Of a DNA stretch of 10,821 nt, positions 6,629-10,821 are shown piece by piece (positions within the stretch are counted from its first letter, which is position 1; each line of letters begins with the position of its first letter). Origin of the DNA: Flavicella sp037132785 (lineage in GTDB: Bacteria > Bacteroidota > Bacteroidia > Flavobacteriales > Flavobacteriaceae); contig NZ_JBAHZZ010000186.1 in assembly GCF_037132785.1 (NCBI RefSeq), forward strand, positions 1 to 10,821. The letters are read 5' to 3'. The notes under the pieces were generated by a model. The model ran no database searches. It was not told the DNA's origin and was given only the letters and a program-made list of their open reading frames with translations. Position numbers and translations under genes: made by a program.

Positions 6629-9600
6629 TTGTCTCTAAAATCAATAATCTTTAGTCTCTTCATATTTACTATTCATTTACAAGCTCAAATTGATGGTTTT
6701 CCAATTAGGAAGATCTCCCCAGATGGTGGTTATGGTTTTAGAGCCATCAATACAATTAGACAAGATTTATCTGGCTATATGTGGTTTGGATCTGATCACG
6801 GTTTAATAAAATATGATTCAAAAAACGAAACTTTTTTTGTTGCTAACCCAACAGATTCTCTTGCTTTACCTAGTAATATTATTTTAGATATTGCTGTGGA
6901 CAAGAACAACTTTGTTTGGGTTATATCCGGAAGTGGCGTATGTCTTTTTGACAGAACAATTCAAAAGTTCCATAAAATTGAAATGACGTATGAAGATGGT
7001 ACAACTGTAGAATCAACAATTAATAATATCATCGTAGATGAAAACAATAACTTATGGTTTTCTAATACTAACTATTTGGGGATATACAATAGAAAAACAA
7101 ATCGTTTAATACGCATTAATAAAGACCAGCCCATCCATATTACTGTTTTATATATTAATCATAAGAATAGACTGTGGTTTGGAGACGAAAAGGGGAATAT
7201 TTATACGGTTACTTCTAATAATAAATCCTATGAAAAAATAATAATAGGAAATGGTATTTCTGCACATACTATTTCTATTCATCAAAACAAGTTATTTGTA
7301 TCTTATAAAAATCATGGTCTTAGACAATATAATTTAAAAGGAGAACTAATAAAGCATTTTAAATTAGATGCCTCTGAGAATAATATTGAACAAATTAATA
7401 TTCGATCATTATTAAAAGACACATACGGACGCTTATGGATTGGCGCTTATGAAGGCTTATATCTCTATAAAAAAGGAAAAATCAACAAATTAAATTCTGA
7501 ATATAACAATGGCCATTTAAACAATTCTATTCATGAATTATTTGAGGACAATCAAGGAGGAGTATGGGTAGGAACCTGGTCCGGAGGAGTTTCCTATATT
7601 CATCCTTCAGATAATAAATTCGAAAATTTTAAATCTAATAAGGCTCCTTTTTCATTGACCAATAATATTGTAAGTTCTTTTTCTCAGATTGACAATCAAA
7701 AAATACTTGTAGGAACCGAAGAAGGGGGGCTAAATATTTTTAATAAAAAGACCAAAAAATTCAATTCATTACATATTAAGGATGGAGTACACCATATTAA
7801 ATCAACACTTGTAGACCGATTCGGTAATATATGGATAGGAACATATGGCAATGGCCTTTGGCATAAGTCACCCAAAAACAAAACCTTTAAACAAATTTCT
7901 AACGGGAATAATGATGGGAGTCACATTTCAAAAAGTGATGTCTATTCCTTGTGCGAGATTGATTCGGGAATCTTGATCGGCACTTATGGAGGCGGTATAA
8001 ATTTTTACGATTTTAAAACAAAACAAATACATTTTATTAACACATCAAAAAGTAAAAACAAGGGATCCGTAGGTCGATTTGTGCGATGTCTTTATTCTGA
8101 TTCTTCTAATAATATTTGGGTTGGAACTAATTCTGGAATTTATAATGTGAACTTAAAAGAGCGAAAACTCGAGAAATATCATCCAACTTCTGGAGAGGTC
8201 TCTGCTTTGGCTAATATTACAGTCTATTCTATAACAGAACTTTCAAATAACATATTGTGGTTTGGATTAATGGATGGAGGAGTAATTACCTTAAATCAAA
8301 AGACAGAACAGCTTAGACATCTAGAAATGAATGGTCTACTTAAAGGAGAAAATGTATGCGGTATTATTCAGGATACCAATAACAATGTTTGGATTAGCTC
8401 AAGTAATGGACTTATTCAGTATGACCCCAATACTCATTTATTCAGACATTTTATTACAAAAGATGGTATTCAGGGAAATATATTTAACCCTCAAGCCATT
8501 TTTGAAGACAATGAAGGTTTTCTTTATTTTGGAGGAACAAGTGGCTTTACCATAATAAACCCACAAGAAATTCGTCTAAACACAAGAAAACCGAAAACCT
8601 TGATAAATAAAATTATAGTAAATAATCAAAACACAAAATACCCCGTTCTACAGTCTAATAATAATTATAATGAGATTCAATTAAATCCCTTTGAAACAAC
8701 TATTCGTGTAGGGTTTTCCTCCGATAATTATCTTTTATCTAAAAAAAACCTTTTCAAATATCGATTGGTAAATTACTATGATGAATGGGTTGATGCAGGA
8801 AACGATGGTTCTGTAATGTTTGCAAATTTACCAAACAAAGACTTTATATTAGAAATTAAAGCTTGTAATAATGATGGTATTTGGAATGAGACTCCTACTA
8901 TACTTCCTATAAGTATAAAGAAATATTGGTACAAAACAAGTCTCGCCTATCTTTTGTGTTTTATTTTTATTATTGGAATTTCTATAGTTTTGATCCGATT
9001 TGTAATGGAAAGGTCTAAATTAAAAAAAATGTTGCTCATTGCAAACATTCAAAAAAACTTTGAAGAACAAAATTATGAAATGAAATTGAAATTTTTTACC
9101 AATATATCCCATGAACTCAGAACACCACTAACCTTAATAACATTACCTCTTTCTAAATTAATAAGTTCCGGTGGCTTAACTCTAAGGCAACAAGAGCTCG
9201 TGGATGTTATTAAAATGAATTCCGATCGTTTACTACAATTAGTAAATCAGGTGTTGGATTTTAGAAAAATTGAAAAGGGCCACGCTAAACTTGTAATATC
9301 ACAATTAGACATTGTTAAATTAATCAAGGAAATAAAACTGCATTTTATTGAAAAATCTAAAACAAAAGAAATTCAATTTGATTTTTTCTCATCGGCTCCA
9401 GAGATATTCATTGAAGCAGACAGAGATAAAACTGATAAAATCATTTTTAATCTTTTGTCTAACGCATTTAAACACACACCTATTAATGGAAAAATATTGA
9501 TGTCAATTTCTGAAAACGAACAAGAAATGGAGTTTGATTTCTCTGATCAATTAAGTTTTGGAACTATAGAGGGTAATGATCATATTAAGATATCTATATC

Positions 9601-10681
9601 TAATACTGGATTAGGTATTAAAAAAGAAAACTTGCCAAAGATATTTAACCGCTTTGAACAAACGAATACTAAAGAGGAAGTTGCTGGTACAAACGAAATT
9701 GGTACAGGCATTGGCCTTGACCTCTGTAAAGAGTTCACCTTATTACACGGTGGTAGAATTAATGTAAAGACCTTATATGAAAAAGGTGCAAAGTTTACGG
9801 TCACATTACATAAAAAATTAGGTCTCCATAAATCGATCATTGAAAACCCGCCGAAAGTGAAAAATCTTGAATTCGTCAAAAATAGTATTAACGCAATTTC
9901 AGACATCGAGAAAGAGCAAAAAGAGTATCAATTATTAATTGTTGAGGACCATAATGATTTGCGAAAATTCATTGGAGGTTTACTTAATGACAGCTATAAA
10001 ATTAAATATGCAACAAACGGAAAAGAAGGTTTAAAGATATTAAAAAACACCCAAATAGATCTTATTATTTCCGATGTTATGATGCCAGAAATGGATGGTT
10101 TTGAGTTTTGTAGCTCCGTGAAATCACAATTAGAAACTAGCCATATACCCATAATTTTACTCACAGCATTAGCAGCAAAAGAAAACATAATAATGGGCTT
10201 AGAAAATGGAGGCGATGCTTATTTATCGAAACCCATAGAAGAAAAAGTACTGCTTTCACAAGTATTAAACTTAATTTCCCAAAGAAATAGACTGAGAAAG
10301 AGCTTTCAAAATCTTTTTATATTAGACAAATCAATAGAAGGTGGAAATCTTGATAATTATTTTATACGCAAACTGAATAAGGCTATTGAATCTAATTATA
10401 AAGATGATCAATTTTCAGTAGAAAAACTAGCTATGGAAATAAATCTGAGTCGTAGTCAGCTACACCGTAAGTTGGTAAGTCTAACAAATCGTACAACATC
10501 CGAATATATTAATTTATATAGAATAAAGAAGGCCTCTGAATTACTCTTGACAAGTAAGTATAATATAAATGAAGTTTCATATGAAGTTGGTTATACCAGT
10601 ACCTCATATTTTTCTAAAAACTTCAAGAGCATTTATAATAAGACGCCAAAAGAATTTATAAAAAGCAAAAAAAGAGAGTGA
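6629..10681 (+). CDS. Hybrid two-component system sensor-regulator (HTCS)
   Basis: This 1350-residue protein combines sensor kinase and transcription factor and should activate the adjacent PUL when an oligosaccharide binds its periplasmic part. A signal peptide (1-20, ending LQAQ) comes first. About 14 Reg_prop/two-component propeller repeats of the type NxxWxGTxxGGxxxY follow, starting near residues 49, 95, 140, 180, 220, 267, 310, 357, 399, 446, 494, 541, 585 and 630, enough for two seven-bladed propellers. A Y_Y_Y domain (about 695-765) and one membrane helix (770-792) come next. The HisKA domain has phospho-acceptor His828 in NISHELRTPL; the ATPase domain has N-box Asn945, G1 box SNTGLGI (991-997) and G2 box GTGIGL (1025-1030). 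The receiver (about 1101-1216) has acidic pair Glu1106/Asp1107, phospho-acceptor Asp1149, Thr1179 and Lys1201. An AraC-type domain with two helix-turn-helix motifs (about 1263-1283 and 1312-1333) ends the protein. The start is TTG: an in-frame TAA at 6620-6622 lies just upstream, and no in-frame ATG occurs before the signal peptide ends. The G1 box has Asn992 where Asp is canonical. Confidence 0.96.
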   Translation: MSLKSIIFSLFIFTIHLQAQIDGFPIRKISPDGGYGFRAINTIRQDLSGYMWFGSDHGLIKYDSKNETFFVANPTDSLALPSNIILDIAVDKNNFVWVISGSGVCLFDRTIQKFHKIEMTYEDGTTVESTINNIIVDENNNLWFSNTNYLGIYNRKTNRLIRINKDQPIHITVLYINHKNRLWFGDEKGNIYTVTSNNKSYEKIIIGNGISAHTISIHQNKLFVSYKNHGLRQYNLKGELIKHFKLDASENNIEQINIRSLLKDTYGRLWIGAYEGLYLYKKGKINKLNSEYNNGHLNNSIHELFEDNQGGVWVGTWSGGVSYIHPSDNKFENFKSNKAPFSLTNNIVSSFSQIDNQKILVGTEEGGLNIFNKKTKKFNSLHIKDGVHHIKSTLVDRFGNIWIGTYGNGLWHKSPKNKTFKQISNGNNDGSHISKSDVYSLCEIDSGILIGTYGGGINFYDFKTKQIHFINTSKSKNKGSVGRFVRCLYSDSSNNIWVGTNSGIYNVNLKERKLEKYHPTSGEVSALANITVYSITELSNNILWFGLMDGGVITLNQKTEQLRHLEMNGLLKGENVCGIIQDTNNNVWISSSNGLIQYDPNTHLFRHFITKDGIQGNIFNPQAIFEDNEGFLYFGGTSGFTIINPQEIRLNTRKPKTLINKIIVNNQNTKYPVLQSNNNYNEIQLNPFETTIRVGFSSDNYLLSKKNLFKYRLVNYYDEWVDAGNDGSVMFANLPNKDFILEIKACNNDGIWNETPTILPISIKKYWYKTSLAYLLCFIFIIGISIVLIRFVMERSKLKKMLLIANIQKNFEEQNYEMKLKFFTNISHELRTPLTLITLPLSKLISSGGLTLRQQELVDVIKMNSDRLLQLVNQVLDFRKIEKGHAKLVISQLDIVKLIKEIKLHFIEKSKTKEIQFDFFSSAPEIFIEADRDKTDKIIFNLLSNAFKHTPINGKILMSISENEQEMEFDFSDQLSFGTIEGNDHIKISISNTGLGIKKENLPKIFNRFEQTNTKEEVAGTNEIGTGIGLDLCKEFTLLHGGRINVKTLYEKGAKFTVTLHKKLGLHKSIIENPPKVKNLEFVKNSINAISDIEKEQKEYQLLIVEDHNDLRKFIGGLLNDSYKIKYATNGKEGLKILKNTQIDLIISDVMMPEMDGFEFCSSVKSQLETSHIPIILLTALAAKENIIMGLENGGDAYLSKPIEEKVLLSQVLNLISQRNRLRKSFQNLFILDKSIEGGNLDNYFIRKLNKAIESNYKDDQFSVEKLAMEINLSRSQLHRKLVSLTNRTTSEYINLYRIKKASELLLTSKYNINEVSYEVGYTSTSYFSKNFKSIYNKTPKEFIKSKKRE

Positions 10682-10707
10682 AGACCGTTGCATAATGCTC
10701 TTTTCAG

Positions 10708-10757
10708 TTTTAGATTTCAATTTTTACTTTTTAAATCTAAAATTTATATTTTTTTTT
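10708..10757 (+). terminator. Terminator-like stem-loop after the HTCS gene
   Basis: TTTTAGATTT (10708-10717) and AAATCTAAAA (10733-10742) are perfectly complementary 10-bp arms around a 15-base loop. A run of nine T (10749-10757) follows six bases later. It lies 26 bp behind the HTCS stop codon and has the layout of an intrinsic terminator, although the stem is AT-rich and weak. A second possible hairpin (10670-10676 with 10698-10704) overlaps the stop codon region. Confidence 0.6.
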
Positions 10758-10821
10758 CTTATTTTCATTGTTTATGTTAGTTATGGATCTATTTTTTGGT
10801 TCATTTTCCTTTAGTTTTTAG

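Noticed and set aside
10691..10699. Short palindrome GCATAATGC after the HTCS stop codon
   Set aside because: Four-base arms are too short to support a site on their own.
10783..10821. Plus-strand ATG frame of 12 codons ending at the last base of the window
   Set aside because: Very short, T-rich and mostly Phe/Ser, with nothing to support translation.
1..10821. Looked for CRISPR arrays, tRNA or rRNA genes, insertion sequences and att sites
   Set aside because: No regular repeat-spacer array, no tRNA-like cloverleaf, no transposase or integrase coding sequence and no terminal repeats were seen by reading; a database search was not possible.

Overview
The window looks like part of a polysaccharide utilization locus (PUL) from an AT-rich Bacteroidota, most likely a member of the Flavobacteriia. 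Three things point there: a SusC/SusD outer-membrane pair, a lipoprotein glycoside hydrolase, and a one-protein hybrid two-component system (HTCS). All four genes lack a Shine-Dalgarno sequence and sit behind A/T-rich leaders, as is usual in this phylum. I cannot name the genus.

Layout. Positions 1-64 hold the first codons of an unidentified minus-strand gene that runs off the left edge. Positions 65-438 have no gene but contain an imperfect stem-loop and short repeats behind susD. Three minus-strand genes follow, transcribed right to left: a GH88 unsaturated glucuronyl hydrolase (5211-6422), a SusC-like TonB-dependent transporter (2103-5150) and a SusD-like glycan-binding lipoprotein (439-2076). 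A perfect 9-bp-arm palindrome lies just behind the GH88 stop codon, in the 60 bp before susC. A 206-bp divergent intergenic region (6423-6628) separates this cluster from a plus-strand HTCS regulator (6629-10681) that starts with TTG. A terminator-like stem-loop with a T-run follows the HTCS.

How the parts probably work together (inference from family roles). SusD and SusC capture and import uronic-acid-containing oligosaccharides. A polysaccharide lyase, not present in this window, would create products with a 4,5-unsaturated uronic acid at the non-reducing end. The GH88 enzyme removes that sugar. The HTCS senses an oligosaccharide with its periplasmic double propeller and activates the divergent operon through its C-terminal AraC-type domain. 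The enzyme class narrows the substrate to uronate-containing polymers such as glycosaminoglycans, ulvan or bacterial exopolysaccharides, but not to one of them.

The gene set is a familiar one, and I do not see a new type of system. The points most worth a second look are the palindrome between GH88 and susC, possible AraC-type operator repeats in the divergent region, the TTG start of the regulator, and the stem-loop and repeats behind susD.
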